Source: Chimonanthus salicifolius
Taxonomy: Eukaryota > Streptophyta > Magnoliopsida > Laurales > Calycanthaceae
DNA length: 64,000 nucleotides
Assembly (NCBI GenBank): GCA_013350335.1
Contig: CM023540.1
Span: 45,057,222 to 45,121,221, forward strand
Reading direction: 5' to 3'
The position numbers were made by a program, and so were the translations under genes. This document shows positions 23,001 through 35,176 of the stretch, piece by piece. Positions within the stretch are counted from its first letter, which is position 1. The number at the start of each line of letters is the position of its first letter. The notes under the pieces were generated by a model, which had not been told where the DNA came from, did not search any database, and saw only the letters and a program-made list of their open reading frames with translations.

Positions 23001-25424
23001 TCTTCTTCCCTTCCTTCTTTGTTTGCTTCTTCATCCTCGTCTTTCATTTTCTCTGGAAACTTCCGCTATTGTTTTCGCCATTTGCCATTCTTATTTTTCA
23101 TCTTCTGCTACTTGCAACTGGCTATAGTATGATTCGCAACTGGGTATAGTATCTAACGAAATAATCAACTTAAGTTTATAGGTCCTCGCGCGACGACCTA
23201 TAAGATATTTTCGGCAGGAACTTAAATGGTTTCAGTGTTTCAAACAGTATGAAATGCACATTATATTTCGTAGTATACTGTATATTGTTTTACTGGAATC
23301 TGTATTCTGTATTCTATATTTTTATCATCATTTTTCTCTTCTAATTAAAAAATCTCTTTTTATTTTTTCTTTTAAATCTTTTGTATCTATTTTAAAAAAA
23401 AATTAAAAAACTCTATTTTTTAAAATTATTTGATGAATGCTAATAAAATTTATTTAAATGCTTTTGATTTAGTTGTTGATTTTTTAAATTTATCAGTACT
23501 TAATACTTATATTTTAATCTCATATTAATGTATTTTTATGTCTTTTTTTGTAGATGGTTATTCCTTAGATGTTTCGGGTTTTCCTATTTAATGGAATTTT
23601 ACTGTATAATTTATATTATATCTCACCAAATATTATTACCTAAAATAAATTTCAAATAAACCAAAGAAATTTAGTTTATTTTATTTACATGAATTGAATG
23701 GGTACAAGTATTTAAGTAACTATTTTGTATTATTATTTATAGACCCTGCACTAAAAAAACTTTTGTATCAATTTTAAAAAATAAATATCTCTAGATTTTT
23801 TATACATCATGAGGAATTGAGCAATCATCTTATTGTTCTATGTCATGTTATATGTAACAATTTTAGAAAAAAATGTTATAAACTTTACAATTTACGATTC
23901 ACAATCCTAGACCGATTCACTATACGATTCGAGTTTGAGAACATTGGGTTCAACGATTCAAATTGTACAATGAATCCGTATTTTATCAAAAGTCATACGA
24001 GTCTTGGGTTAAATCGCGAATCGTGCGATTCAAATAGTAAAATCGCAGAATCGTGCGATGCAAACAAAAGATATGTACTTGGTTTTCTTCCTCTTCTTTC
24101 TTCTTCTTATTCGGTTTCCCTTTACTTCCCTCGCAGTAGCAGTCGCATTTCCCTTCCGTTTTCCTTTCTTCAGTTTCGTCGCAGTAGCAGTTGCATTGTT
24201 GCATGATAGGGTTTACTCTTTTTTCACTTTACCCTTTCTACTTCATAAGGAGCCCTTTCCAAAGAGTAAAGTTTACTGAAAAGGGGTCCCTTTTACTTTC
24301 CTTTACTTTCGCACGATTGAGTGATAAGTTTAAAAGGAAATTAAAAGGGTAAAATTTAGTCTCGTGCACGAGACATTAGCAGGCCAGTTTCGATTTCAAC
24401 TTCTTCTTTTTTTTTTTTCATTGGGACTTTATTTTTTATTATTGTTATTTTGTAATTAAAAACATCTCTTTTATTTTTTTTCAATCTTTTGTATCTATTT
24501 AAAAAAAATAAAAAACTCTAATTGTTTTTTTTTTTTTTTAAATTCATCAATTGTAATAAAATTATTTAAATACCTTTGATTTATTTGTTGATTTTTAAAA
24601 TTTATTAGTACTTAATATTTATATTTTAATTTCATATTAATATTTATTTTTTTATTAGATTTTTTTTGAGATTTTGGAATTTGGGTAATAAAAGATTATG
24701 AATTATGATATTTGTATTTTGAAATGTAAACTAATGCATTTTGATTTAATTTTGCATTGGTAAATTTTGTCATATACTAATGTGTTTACATTTTTACATA
24801 TATTATGAAAAATTGAAAAATTGTCTTATTATTCTATGTCATATTATATGTAATTATAGTATAAATAATAATTTTAGAGAAAATGCTATTAATCTTATGA
24901 TTATATGATTTTCGATTCATGATTCACGATAGATTCGAGTTTGACAACATTTGGTTCTTTTAACCTCCCCTTGTAGTACCCTTCTTTGGTTTTGTTCTTT
25001 TTATTTCTAAACAAAATTTTACATGACTTTTCAAAAGAAAGGGATCATAATCAGGTGCAACTAGTAGTTGATTTTGAACTTGTAGTTCAATATTATGACT
25101 ACTACCTAACTTAACTGACCTATTATTTAGTTTTGACCTCAGTTTGGCTAAATCTAATTGTTCCACCCCTCTTAAATAAACAAGGAACTTGGATGGGAAT
25201 AAATTTTCTTTCAATTTATGCTCTCTGTAGGGCTGGTTATGGATCAGAAAGCGAAGCGGATGATGAAGCTGCAACAGTAAATCTCCCAAGTGATCTTGGT
25301 CGATTAAATCAGGCTTCCACAAAAAGTGCAGTCAAACTTAAAGAGATTGGACCTAGGATGACTCTCCAATTAGTAAAAATTGAGGAAGGATTGTGTTCTG
25401 GTGGTGTTATATTCAATGAATATG
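20036..25424 (+). CDS. PPAN: Peter Pan-like / SSF1 Brix-domain ribosome biogenesis protein (six exons seen)
   Basis: PPAN/SSF1 is a nucleolar Brix-domain protein needed for 60S subunit assembly (27S pre-rRNA processing). Coding exons read: 20036-20053 (MARFRN), 20269-20446, 21211-21441, 22114-22206, 22341-22528 and 25231-25424, all GT-AG with matching phases. Landmarks are DHVTGDKIPKSFVFS, LQMDLRKLM, FLNVAGPMGVTHFL, RVARTPQGPTLTFKIHEYS, VLSGFGTG, IMFQNIFPAIDINT, DFRHYSIRLQPVGV, RRIRKFVQNHQVPDL, AGYGSESEADDEAATV and GPRMTLQLVK, giving about 300 residues against some 345 in Arabidopsis. The ATG at 20036 fits the family N-terminus. Exon 2 is 178 nt where the flanking phases require a multiple of three: one extra base near 20,308 moves KNRKVLVKPTAKKS out of frame with PGVDHVTGDK. 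Exon 6 ends in phase 1 and needs another exon (see 43,565). Confidence 0.93.
22616..24960. repeat. AT-rich repeat with CGATTC palindromes in a PPAN intron
   Basis: The block begins ATGTTGTCAAAATTG and ends GTTTGACAACATT, which are inverted termini. Repeated strings such as AATCGTGCGATTC and CGATTCACGATTC-like palindromes occur at 22,630-22,750, 23,895-24,060 and 24,905-24,945. Inside, about 23,340-23,960 is repeated directly at about 24,430-24,960 (shared TTTTGTATCTATTT, TTGATTTAKTTGTTGATTTT and TCTATGTCATRTTATATGTAA). An A/G-rich run at 22,755-22,838 faces a C/T-rich run at 22,905-23,040. No transposase was found. Related palindromes recur at 25,480-25,560 and 25,850-25,950 in the next intron. 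Confidence 0.5.
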
Positions 25425-26795
25425 GTGAGTTTTTTCCTACCTTGTACATTTTATGTTCAATCCAATTTGTGAAAATCAAATCGGATCGTAAAATTGCTAT
25501 ACATCTTGAACTGCAAATCGTGTATCTTAAATCGTAGAATCGTAAGATTCATAAGTGATTTCTCTAAAAAATATTTAATATATAAAATATCGTAAAATAT
25601 ATCTAAAATGTAATAATAGGAGCAATTCTCCAACTTTCTTTCAATATTAAGTGAATATTATATAATTAATTCATTGGAGCTCAAATTTCAATGCTCCAAT
25701 TCCCAAAAGTATAAGACCAATATATAATCCAACGATACTGTAAAAAGTTAATAATGATGCCTATCAACTCAAGCCTTAAAAACCATTAAAATAAAATAAT
25801 TTTTGTTTTTCACACTCCTAATTACCCCATTATTATATTATTTATACGAATCGTATGATTTGTTAATAGATACAAATCGTTCCTCTTGTCATATCGTATG
25901 GATTGTAAGATACGAATCGTGTATTATAAGATTTTAACAACAATGGTTCAATCCTATGTTTCACGAGCAGTAAAACAAACTAAGGATGCTTCTACTCTAC
26001 TGCTTACTTTTTTTCCATCATTAGGACTTGGTTGCAATTGTAATATGATTACAATGCATGATTTTGATATCATATGCTGTTATGGAATTTTGTTTGGCAA
26101 ATGAACAAATGATACAATGTAACAAGCAACTATTGCAATATGTTTTACTACACAGTTTGTTGCATATGTTTCCTACAGAAAATGGATTGTCCATGGGAAG
26201 CAGCAACTGCTGCAACATTGTTTTTTCACAAAGAAAACTATGTTGTTTAATGCAACTTTCTTCAAGAAATCTGTTTTGTTCTATTTGCTGGAGTCTTACC
26301 TTCAGCAAGTTGATTCAGCCTCAACTGTGTCATTTTTTTTGGCAACGATTTGAACTACACTAAAGCAGGGTTGTTTTTGCTGTTGTTGCTTTGTAATCAT
26401 AGCATGATTTAAGCCCACAAGCATTGTGGTTGCAAGCATCTATGAAACCTCCTAGAGGCTTTTGTTACCCGTTGAAACAATTTTTGCAGCCCATTACATT
26501 GTATTCCAAGTGTTTATCTACATTGAGAGCATTCTAAAACCATTAAGAATGAAGTTATTGATCTGATTTACATTTTGAAGAAATATTACTTTAGATGCTT
26601 TAGGCACTTTTTAAAAAAAAAACCAGAAACAATCCCAATAGGAACATTTGAAGGATAACAAGTAAAACGTACTTGGAGGAGAAGGCTGTTAGAGACATGG
26701 ACTAAGCCATGAGGTGGTAAGATGAGGTAGTAAGATGTTATGGTAGAATGTGGGGTGATAGAGGACATATTTATACATATTGTTGAGTGGAAAAG
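25425..26795. other. Intron sequence after PPAN exon 6
   Basis: The splice donor TATG|GTGAGT sits at 25,424/25,425. CGATTC/CGTATGATT palindromes like those of the previous intron occur at 25,480-25,560 and 25,850-25,950. An acceptor TTTCCTACAG near 26,179 opens a frame of about 60 codons in the right phase, but it is cysteine-rich and unlike the acidic PPAN tail, so it is not called. Confidence 0.35.
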
Positions 26796-27767
26796 TGATG
26801 CAGGACAACTAATAGGGTGACCATAAATGCCTAAATGGTTCCTTAAAAATTAAAATGAATAAAAATAATGCACCCTAAATCTAATATGGGCTGAAATTAA
26901 AATCTAAATTAATATATGCAATTAATTAATATAAACTAGCCATAAATAACCATGCAAATATGGAGAATTTAATGTGTGAATGGAAAGGATAGGCTTAAAG
27001 TATTAAATGAATCAAATGGGCAAGAGTTATTAAGTTAGGCACATGTGGAGGTAACTCAAACGAGTTTAAGTCACGTGGGAAACTTAAGTTAGGGCAAAAT
27101 TGCGAAGGAAAGGAAAGAGAAAAGGGGAGGAGCTGCAAGGAAAAACTACGGCAGCGAAGGGAAGGCTTGGGAAGAAGACATGGAAGCAATAGGAAGGCTG
27201 CAAGGGTTGACAATAGAAAGGGGAAAGCCAAAGAGGGTCTTGGAACATCAATAAAGGGCTGATTAGAGAGGGGCGAAAGCCAAAAAGGGCAGATCTGGAT
27301 TGGGGCAGCAAAGGGATGAGGAAAAAGGGGTAGCGGAAGATCACGGCAGCAGTAGGGGGACTTTGGGGGTTTTCGGTAGCAATGGACAGCACTGGGGCTT
27401 TTGGAGGAAGGAGAAGAAGAAGAGAGAAGAAGAGAAGAAAAGCACCTGAAGAAGAAGTATGGTCTCACCCCTAGCCTCACGCTCTTTAGAATCACTCCAA
27501 CAATCAATCGCACCACTCACAGGTATTTTGCAAAAACTTTCTCAAGCTTTTATTCATTCAACCATATTCTCTCAAAAAGGGGATTACATAGGTATTTATA
27601 ATAATCTCAAAGTAAGAAAATAGCAACACCTAAATTAGAAACCTCTAAATATACTCAAAACGAAAATAACTCACTGAAAATAGTAAATCCTAATTTCTAA
27701 TTACAACCAAATAAAAAATAGAAAGAAATAATAAAAGAGATTTGTTGGGATCTACTGGTCTGCATCA
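26796..27767 (-). mobile_element. Solo LTR of the LARD-like family at 40,002-42,945
   Basis: It starts TGATGCAGGACAA and ends CTGCATCA, and is flanked by perfect 5-bp duplications AAAAG at 26,791-26,795 and 27,768-27,772. The body matches the two LTRs at 40,002-40,820 and 42,100-42,945 (shared AAAATAATGCACC and GAAATTAAAATCTAAATTAA). The strand is set by the complete element, which reads on the minus strand. The long frames inside (26,995-27,516 and others) are LTR sequence, not genes. Confidence 0.85.
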
Positions 27768-27774
27768 AAAAGTA

Positions 27775-28030
27775 TAATTTCAAAAGCCAACGATGCGTAA
27801 ATGGAACAAAGCTTTTTATGATTTTAAGGTTGCTTGGGCTCCTTGGTCTGCTAACTTTATTGCAGATGATATGGACTACGGGAGTTGTAAATAATTTTTT
27901 TTTAATTTTGGGGTGGGGTTTTGTCTAATTTTTCGGTGCTGCTGGGTTTCTTTTGGCCTGCCTTTTTTGTCTTTTTGTATCACATTTGTGAATTAATGAA
28001 GTTACCATTCAAATAATAATAATAATAATA
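27775..28030 (+). mobile_element. 3' end of a truncated LINE with an AAT-type tail
   Basis: A short frame reads VAWAPWSANFIADDMDYG, resembling the C-terminal tail of plant LINE polyproteins. The 3' end ATTAATGAAGTTACCATTC runs into (AAT)n. The same terminal string closes the LINE at 38,170-38,190 and, diverged, the one at 39,195-39,210. No reverse transcriptase remains. Confidence 0.55.
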
Positions 28031-31000
28031 AATTCTCTAGAGGGAGGGGTGAGTTCAACTCATATGGGCATCCTATAAGTAGTCAACGCATGGGAACAAT
28101 TTGCTAGATCAAATTATGAGTACCACTTGCCTCTTTGGAGGCATTCGATAAATTATGAGTGTCAATCCTAAATAGATGGGATATATAGGTTTAATAGTGT
28201 GTTGCATCACCAGAGAGAGGGCTTTGGATTGGAAGACTATGCAAAATTATAGGATTGGGTTTGTTTTGTGTTCAATCTAAACTTCAAACTACCCAACTTG
28301 ATATGTAGTTATGGTTAGCTTTTTGTTAGGTACCTGACCAATACGCCCAAAGTGGGGGTGGAATGGGTTGAAGGCTTTGTGGATCATTTGAAATTGTCTA
28401 GATATTAGTTACTTGTACATGTTATATATTTATTTTTTTATGACGGAGAACCCTAGGACCCCCACTTCTCCTTGAGTACGAGAGCATTGGGTAAAACTTC
28501 GAATGCACGCAGCCCCTCGCATGCCACATGCATCGAGTGACTACGGTACTCGAACTTGGGGCATCTGATTCCTAAGTCGAAGTGCCTGCCAGTTGAACTA
28601 ACCTTGCAAGGTTTGTACACGTTGTATATGTTATACTTTTTTTTCTTTCTTATTTTTGCTTTGATTCTCACTTTTTGTGGAGGATCTATAGGGTCCTTTT
28701 ATACTATATCCTTTCCCAATAAATACAATTTGTGGATTTTTTTTTTTTTTAAAAAAAACAAAAGCTCTAAAGCTGATAGAAACATAAAATTAGTCCTTTA
28801 AATCTATTCCACACTAGGTTGGCCCAACCCGACACCTACACTCTCAGTTGGGCCCCATTAGACACATAATAGACCACCACAGTTTCAAGCCAACCTCCTA
28901 GCGGCCCACTCTATGGATACTCTCAGATCTAGTAGCCTTTCCACATTTGTGGTGGTTTTCACTCTGACATTAGGTAGCGCTTTCCATAAGTTGCCCCTTC
29001 CAGGTTTTGACCGTAGGACATGGTATTTGCTCTCATGCTAAATGTTAGGTACTTGACCAATACGCTAAAACCTCCAAAGCCGATGGAACACAGAATTGGC
29101 CCTTAAACCTATTTGATACTGGGCTACCCAACTCGACGCCCATATCTAGGTGGGGCTCATCTAGGCACATAACAGTTTTCAATCTGAAGCTAGGGAAGCA
29201 CAACTCAACCTGAGTAAAGATTGGGTTGGGCTAGCTGGTTTTTGGGTAAACCTCCCAAGTTACCAATGACACAAAAACCAACAAATTAGTAAAAAATCTT
29301 GGCTTACTAGATCCTACTATCTAGTCAACATGATGGTGCATCTTGTTTTTGTCCATTATGCTTTGATTTCCACTAATAATTTTAGAATGAACCAATCGAG
29401 TCATATGGTTTTGGTGCCTTAAACTTGGACCACATGCTTCGATGGCTTCATTAACATTTGGAAAGGTTGTAGAGTCAATTGTATTGAGTGGGATACTAGC
29501 ATGATATGGTTTGAGAAGAAAGCTTCCTTTCATCCTTGTCTACACATGGATGGGTATGCATGCTAGTGTCAGTGTCTGGATGGTGGTAATGAGTTAGACT
29601 TAGCAAACCAGAAAAATAGGACTTCAGACCTTCACACCTAAACAAATTAAAGTTTATTTTAAATAAAAATAAGGTATGATGTTATTTCTGTCATCTTAAA
29701 AATAACAATGTTAAAAAGTCCAAGGTACTAGAGGAGTCCATGAAGAATCCTTGTGAAGAGTTCAACATGGGTATGTATCCTACATGGGTGCTTTGCACAT
29801 TTGAAGAGTCCTTGAATCATAGATTGCAATTAGGTCCTCGCAATGCCTCTAATAAAGCCCACCTTGGCTACTAATGATACACAAGGATGGGTGTAGGGAT
29901 GACATGGATGGGTGGAAGGCGAATTTTTATCCACATCCGCTGATATCATCCTTATCAAATTGGCCATGGAAAAATAGATGGTCTATAAACATCAAATTTT
30001 AAGGACAACAATCACAAGGCCGTGGGAATTGGATGGGAATTGAGTGTCACTAACTAGGCCACCACTTATCCTCAGCCTATACAGATCTGATGTAGATGGT
30101 TCATGTTATGGTTGTGCCATGAAGGACTCTGACGTCTATTTTGATTTATGGAATCAAATATGTATGTGTTTGCACAATGCCTAATTTTGGTTGAAAGAAG
30201 CTCAAACATCATGATACTTCACAACATGTTGGTACATGTGAGGCCCAATAGGCTTGGACACTTGGGGATGGTATTAATTACAAATTTTTTCAAGTTAATT
30301 TTACCATTTTGTTTTATTAGTCAACAAAGAGAGAGAGAGAGAGACGTCAGGTAATGAGGGTGATTATTATTATTTTTTTGTTTTTAGGTTTAACTTGAAC
30401 CCACAACTTTTTTGGTTGCACAAATGAGAACATATCAATGTTGCACGAACTCAAGTCTACTACTGACTGGATTCTAGAATTTACCCTTGAAACAATGAGT
30501 TTGTGATGAAGGGTAGGATCAGTTTTAACACCTACATATGCCTTCATACTGAAGAAAATAGAATTCTGCAAATTCTGGCTCAAGTTGCGATTTGCTTGAG
30601 AGGACCCGAACTTAAAGAATTTCAAAAGTCTAAAAGGATCCTCAGATCTTCGTCGATTAGAATCGCCAATTGATCAATCACCCTGGTTGTATGGGCAAAT
30701 GGAGCTTCAATTGGATGAACCAAAATCCAAATTTCTCATTGGAAAAATGGAATAAGGTCAAATGCTCTAGGAGAAATCGACACCAAGTGAAATTCTTCCA
30801 TGACATGAAAATTCTAGAAGACTAGAATTGAATTGCTTAAACCCAATTCAAAGAACTTGAAGTCAATTCACCCAAGGTGAGCAAACCAAAACTAGAACCC
30901 TAAGAATTACTTGAGCAAAATAAAACTCACCACAAAAGGAGAGAATTCAAACTCTGCACAAAGCAATTGAATTGAACTTGGGATGCTCTATGTACATGCC

Positions 31001-31522
31001 CAAGGCCTCTATTTAGAAGATTTTTTTTACAAAATAATACAATCAATGCCATACTTAGATGCATGACATGTGTCACTTACTCATCTAGATTACATCTCAA
31101 CCGTTGATACAAAAGAATAAAAAAATAGCATGTTTCCTCTCTTCGTTCCTTTCGTCTTTGATTACCTTACCTACATTGACCTTTGAGACCACTTCAAGCA
31201 AGGAAGCTCGTGTGGCTTCTCTCTCCCTTGGATTTGGGTCTTCTAATTGAGCAATTGAGCATGCAAACCCTTTAATTGGGCAATTCGACCCATATACTAT
31301 GTCCATGAATTCATTTTGATGATTTTGATGTGCTTTTGACTGAGAATTTGTGGGTCTTTTGGCTCATCAATTTTATCATAACATTGGGGTGCCAATTGGA
31401 CAATTTCTTCATATAAGTCTTCATTGATGGCTCCAAATTAAATGGAACTAAGCCCAATAGAAAGCTTAGATTATGAGCCCCTCTCTTCCCTCCATCAATT
31501 CTTGCATGGATTTGGGTTGGAA
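28031..31522. repeat. Mostly unassigned intron sequence with a diverged direct repeat
   Basis: About 28,766-28,878 and 29,070-29,173 are diverged copies (shared CTAAAGCYGATRGAA, GGGCYCATYTAGRCACATAA). A short string GTTAGGTACYTGACCAATACGC appears at 28,326 and 29,045. A (GA)n run lies near 30,327-30,343. No coding exon is recognised; the short frames (29,321-29,533, 30,347-30,625, 31,097-31,306) show no family. Confidence 0.3.
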
Positions 31523-32039
31523 TGTAATACCCAACACACCCAGCTGGGCATGTGGGACATCGCCCAGGTGAGCTGGGTGTGAGGGGATTATAAGAGGGGA
31601 GCCCCACTCTCCAAGCATGAGGCCTTTTGGGCCTGGCCAATTGGGCTGGGTCCAAGAACAAAACCGTGCTGGCCAAGTGGGCCTAAAGCGAACAATATAA
31701 TGTTGGGTCGAGTTGGGTCGTTATAAATGGTATCAGAGCAATATTCAACTCTCTACCCTGTCTGTGTGATGTGACAGAGCCGAGGACGACTGTGGTCTTA
31801 AGGGGGGGGGGGGGAGATTGTAATACCAAACACACCTAGCTGGGAATGTGGGATTTGTCCCACATCGCCCGGGTGAGTTGGGTGTGGGGGTTATAAGAGG
31901 GGAGCCCTCCTCCCCAAGCATGATGCCTTTTGGGCCTGGCCAAGTGGGCCGGATCTAGGAACAAAACCATGCGGGCCAAGTGGGCTTAAAGCGGACAATA
32001 TCATGCTGGATCGAGTCGGTGTAGAATTTAATACTTAGA

Positions 32040-32270
32040 AAAGAAAAAGGAGAAGAGATGGAGAATAATTATTCTCTGTATTGTCTATTTTATTATATAT
32101 AAACTGAAAAGAGTTACATGTATAAATAGGAAAAAGAAAGCCAATCTAGGTGGCTTAAAAAGGAAAATAATAAAAGAATAATTATCTACAATCAATCATA
32201 CAACCAATAAGATGTATTTTCAAAATTGGATGATTTGGGTTAACTCTATCCTGAAGTGGGTCCCACAACA
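32040..32270 (-). repeat. 3' LTR of the copia element
   Basis: 231 bp, beginning TGTAGAATTTAATACTTAG and ending GGTCCCACAACA; it aligns with 35,177-35,414. Confidence 0.9.
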
Positions 32271-32979
32271 CTCCCCCTCAAGCTGGTTCGAAGATGTTGA
32301 GTAATCCCAGCTTGCTAACAACTGAATCGAGCTGAGTTCGAAGAACGAACTTTGTGAAAATGTCACAAGCTGATCTTTTGACTTCAGATGAGGAGTGAAA
32401 AGTCGGCCTTCAGAAATATGCTGACGAAGGAAGTGACAATCAACTTCAATGTGCTTAGTCTGCTCATGGAAGACTGGATTGAAGGCAATGTTGATGGCTG
32501 CCTGATTGTCACATAACATGACGAGTGGATCGGGCAAGAGCAAAGTCTAATTCAATAAGGAATTGTCGAAACTACAACAATTCAGAAGCAGTATTTGCCA
32601 TGGCACAATATTCGGCCTCAGCACTTGAACGGGCAACAACTCACTGTTTCTTGCTTCGCCAGACAACTAAATGGGATCTCAAGAAAACACAATAGCCGGA
32701 AGTAGAGCGACGATCATCTGGGGACCCGACCCAATCTGCATCAGAATAACCACGAACTGGACAAGTAGGCTGGTGTGCATAGAACAAACCTCGGTCAGGT
32801 TGAGCCTTAAGATACCAAAAGATACATAACACAGCATGAAGGTGTGTGTCTCGTGGTTCATGCATGAACTGGCTGACGACACCAACAACATAAGATAAGT
32901 CCGGTCTCATGATGGTGAGATAAATGAGATTGTCGACGAGTTTCTGATAAAAAACTTGGTGTGTCAAGAAGATTCTCAT
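32220..32979 (-). pseudogene. Copia RNase H domain, split over two frames
   Basis: The frame 32,641-32,979 carries IMRPDLSYVVGVVSQFM, GYSDADWVGSPDDRRSTSGY and VVWRSKKQ. The frame 32,220-32,543 carries [20 protein letters not shown] and RTKHIEVD-like [13 protein letters not shown]. Together they give the usual copia RNase H (SDADWAG, CDN, HIE). A break lies between them, at about 32,545-32,640. Confidence 0.88.
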
Positions 32980-33103
32980 CAGATGTAGATAACTTGGTGT
33001 TCACATCCAGCGGAGTATCAGTGGGTTTGCAGCAAAAAGACCGAGCAACTTTAATTCCAAGAAAGTACAGGAGGGGCCCCAAATTCTTAATATCAAAAGT
33101 CCG

Positions 33104-33847
33104 TTAAAGATACTGTTTGAAGGAAGAGATGGCTGCACCATCGTTACCTGTGAGGACAATATCATCAACACAGACCACCAAAATCATCACAACTGAGTGA
33201 TCCGACTGACAGCGAGTAAAACCATAATTTAGCAAAGCACTGCTAAACTTTTCAAACCAAGCACAGGGAGGCTGCTTAAGACCATAAAGAACCTTCTTGA
33301 GTCTGCAGACAGAGTTGGGCTCTCCCTGTTTGACAAACTCCAGAGGAGGAAGCATGTACACTTTTTCTTGAAGATCACCATAGAGACAAGCGTTCTTCAC
33401 ATCTAACTGGTGAAGGGGCAGGGCATAAGTGATAGCAAGGGAGAGCAATATGCACATAGAGGTAATCTTGGCGACGGGTAAAGAAGTGTCCTCATAGTCC
33501 ACCCCAAATGTCTGCCTGAAGCCTTTGGCAACTAGGCGTGTCTTATATCTGGCAATGGATCCATCTGGATTATACTTCAAAGCAAAAACCCACTTGCACC
33601 TAATGGGTGTCTTCCCTAGAGGCAGAGGGACTATATCCCAAGTATGGTTCTTATCAAGTGCAGCTAATTCCTCATCTATGGCGGCTTTCCAAGAGAGATG
33701 TTTCAATGCAATGTCAATTATCTTTGGAATCTTAACTATGTCCAGGGCTGTGAGAAAGCTGTCATAGGAAGGGGAAACAACATGATAGGACACAAACCGA
33801 TCAAGTGTGTGACTTGTGTAAGTACGCTTTACCTTTGTGCAGTGCAA
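33104..33847 (-). pseudogene. Copia reverse transcriptase (RVT_2), nearly full domain
   Basis: A 247-residue open frame with WKAAIDEELAALDKNHTWD, CKWVFALKYNPDGSIARYK, RLVAKGFRQTFGVDYEDT, HQLDVKNACLYGDL and VCVDDIVLTGND. The catalytic YVDD box reads CVDD, with both aspartates kept. The substitutions NACL for NAFL and LPVAKI for SPVAKI look like decay. The frame is the best preserved part of the element and ends where the thumb begins, at about 33,104. Confidence 0.9.
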
Positions 33848-34266
33848 TTGGGAGATTAGACTGATCAGAAGGTGGTAGGATCTGGACCACTAGCAGAGGA
33901 GTGGGTGGAGTCGGCGGTAGGTGGCGGTCTAGGCTGTCGGCATTGGTACACCAGAATGGGCTTGGTAGTGGTGGGGGGATTAGGATCAGCAGGAAAAAGA
34001 GGAAGAACATGGGAGGTGGAGGGAGATGGTGTTGAAAAATAGGGTTCCCGCTAAAAAAATGTGATATCGATGGAGATATATGCTTTCCCAGTGAGGGGAT
34101 TGAGACATTTGTACCCTTGGAAAGGTGAGTAACTGAGAAAGACACAACGCACTGACCAGGGAGAGAGTTTATGACCAGAGAATTAGTGAACAAAACATAT
34201 ACACCCAAATACGTGTAAGGGAAGATGAGGGACGGATTTTTGCAGTGACAGAAGGTCAATAGGGGA

Positions 34267-34530
34267 CTATTTTTTTAAAATGTGAGATGGCATTCTGTTG
34301 ATGAGATAGTAAGCAAACAACATAGCTTCGGGCCAATAGGACTGTGGGACATGCATGGTAAAAAGAAGAGAACGGGCCACCTCAAGAAGGTAACGGTTTT
34401 TTGGTTCAACTATACCATTTTGTTGTGGTGTAGAAGGACAAGAGAGCTGAGAGTTTATACCATTCTCTTGCAAAAATGTAAGAAATGAGTGCGACAAATA
34501 TCTCTCCCCATGCCCTCCACACACACACAC
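34267..34530 (-). pseudogene. Copia integrase core, C-terminal half
   Basis: Contains CPSTPQQNGIVEPKNRYLLE (the region around the catalytic Glu, usually QQNGVVERKHR), then VPQSYWPEAMLFAYYLINRMPS. A (CA)n microsatellite at about 34,508-34,530 cuts into the upstream coding sequence. The first half of the catalytic triad is not readable in this frame. Confidence 0.85.
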
Positions 34531-34643
34531 ACATTAACACTTAGTAAAACTTGAATTTTACAACCAAATTGAGTGTCAACCCACTGATAAAAAGTACGGA
34601 AGTGATCAAACCTCAGATTTGTATTTCATCATATATGTCCAAG

Positions 34644-35132
34644 TCATGCAAGAATAATCATCAATGAATGTAACAAAATAACAAAAGCTAGTGTGAGAGA
34701 CTGAAGGAGATTACCGAACATCAAAATGTATGGGCTAAAATAGTGTAGATGCAGTTTGGTTGAGAGATGGAGGAAAATAAGATCTACTATGTTCGCCATA
34801 TTGGCAGTGTTTACACACAAAATGACTAAAAGAGAGACTAGAACAAGTTGTTTTAAAACAGGGTCTGATGGATGACCCAAGCGACAATGCCACATCAATA
34901 CATCTGAAGAGGAAGATGTCGAAAAGGCTTCGGGTGTGCTAGGACGAGTCAAGAAGGTAGAGGCCACCAACTTTACGATCACTATCCAACAACTGTTTTG
35001 TGGACAAATCCTGAATGACACAATGAGAAGGGAATGATCCACTACAGAAGTCCTTTGAAATCGAATCTGAAACGTACACCGGATTCCGGCAATGAATAGT
35101 GATGCCGGCAAGGAACAATATATTGGAAACAC
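34644..35132 (-). pseudogene. Copia GAG-pre-integrase and integrase start (frameshifted)
   Basis: One frame contains MWHCRLGHPSDPVLKQL, the GAG-pre-integrase/zinc-binding HxLGH motif. Another frame upstream reads DFCSGSFPSHCVIQDL. The segment therefore changes frame at least once. Downstream the integrase core is decayed. Confidence 0.8.
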
Positions 35133-35176
35133 TGAATCTCTTTAGAGCATTCAGAAAATTGTTTTGGTTGATACCA

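Noticed and set aside
22683..23127. Lys-rich and Phe/Ser-rich frames on both strands
   Set aside because: They are translations of the A/G and T/C tracts within a PPAN intron.
26180..26363. Candidate PPAN exon 7 after TTTCCTACAG
   Set aside because: Phase fits, but the peptide is cysteine-rich and hydrophobic, unlike the acidic or basic tail of the family; the exon at 43,565 fits better.
26995..27516. A 173-codon minus-strand frame
   Set aside because: It lies wholly inside a solo LTR defined by target duplications, and the related LTRs do not preserve the frame.
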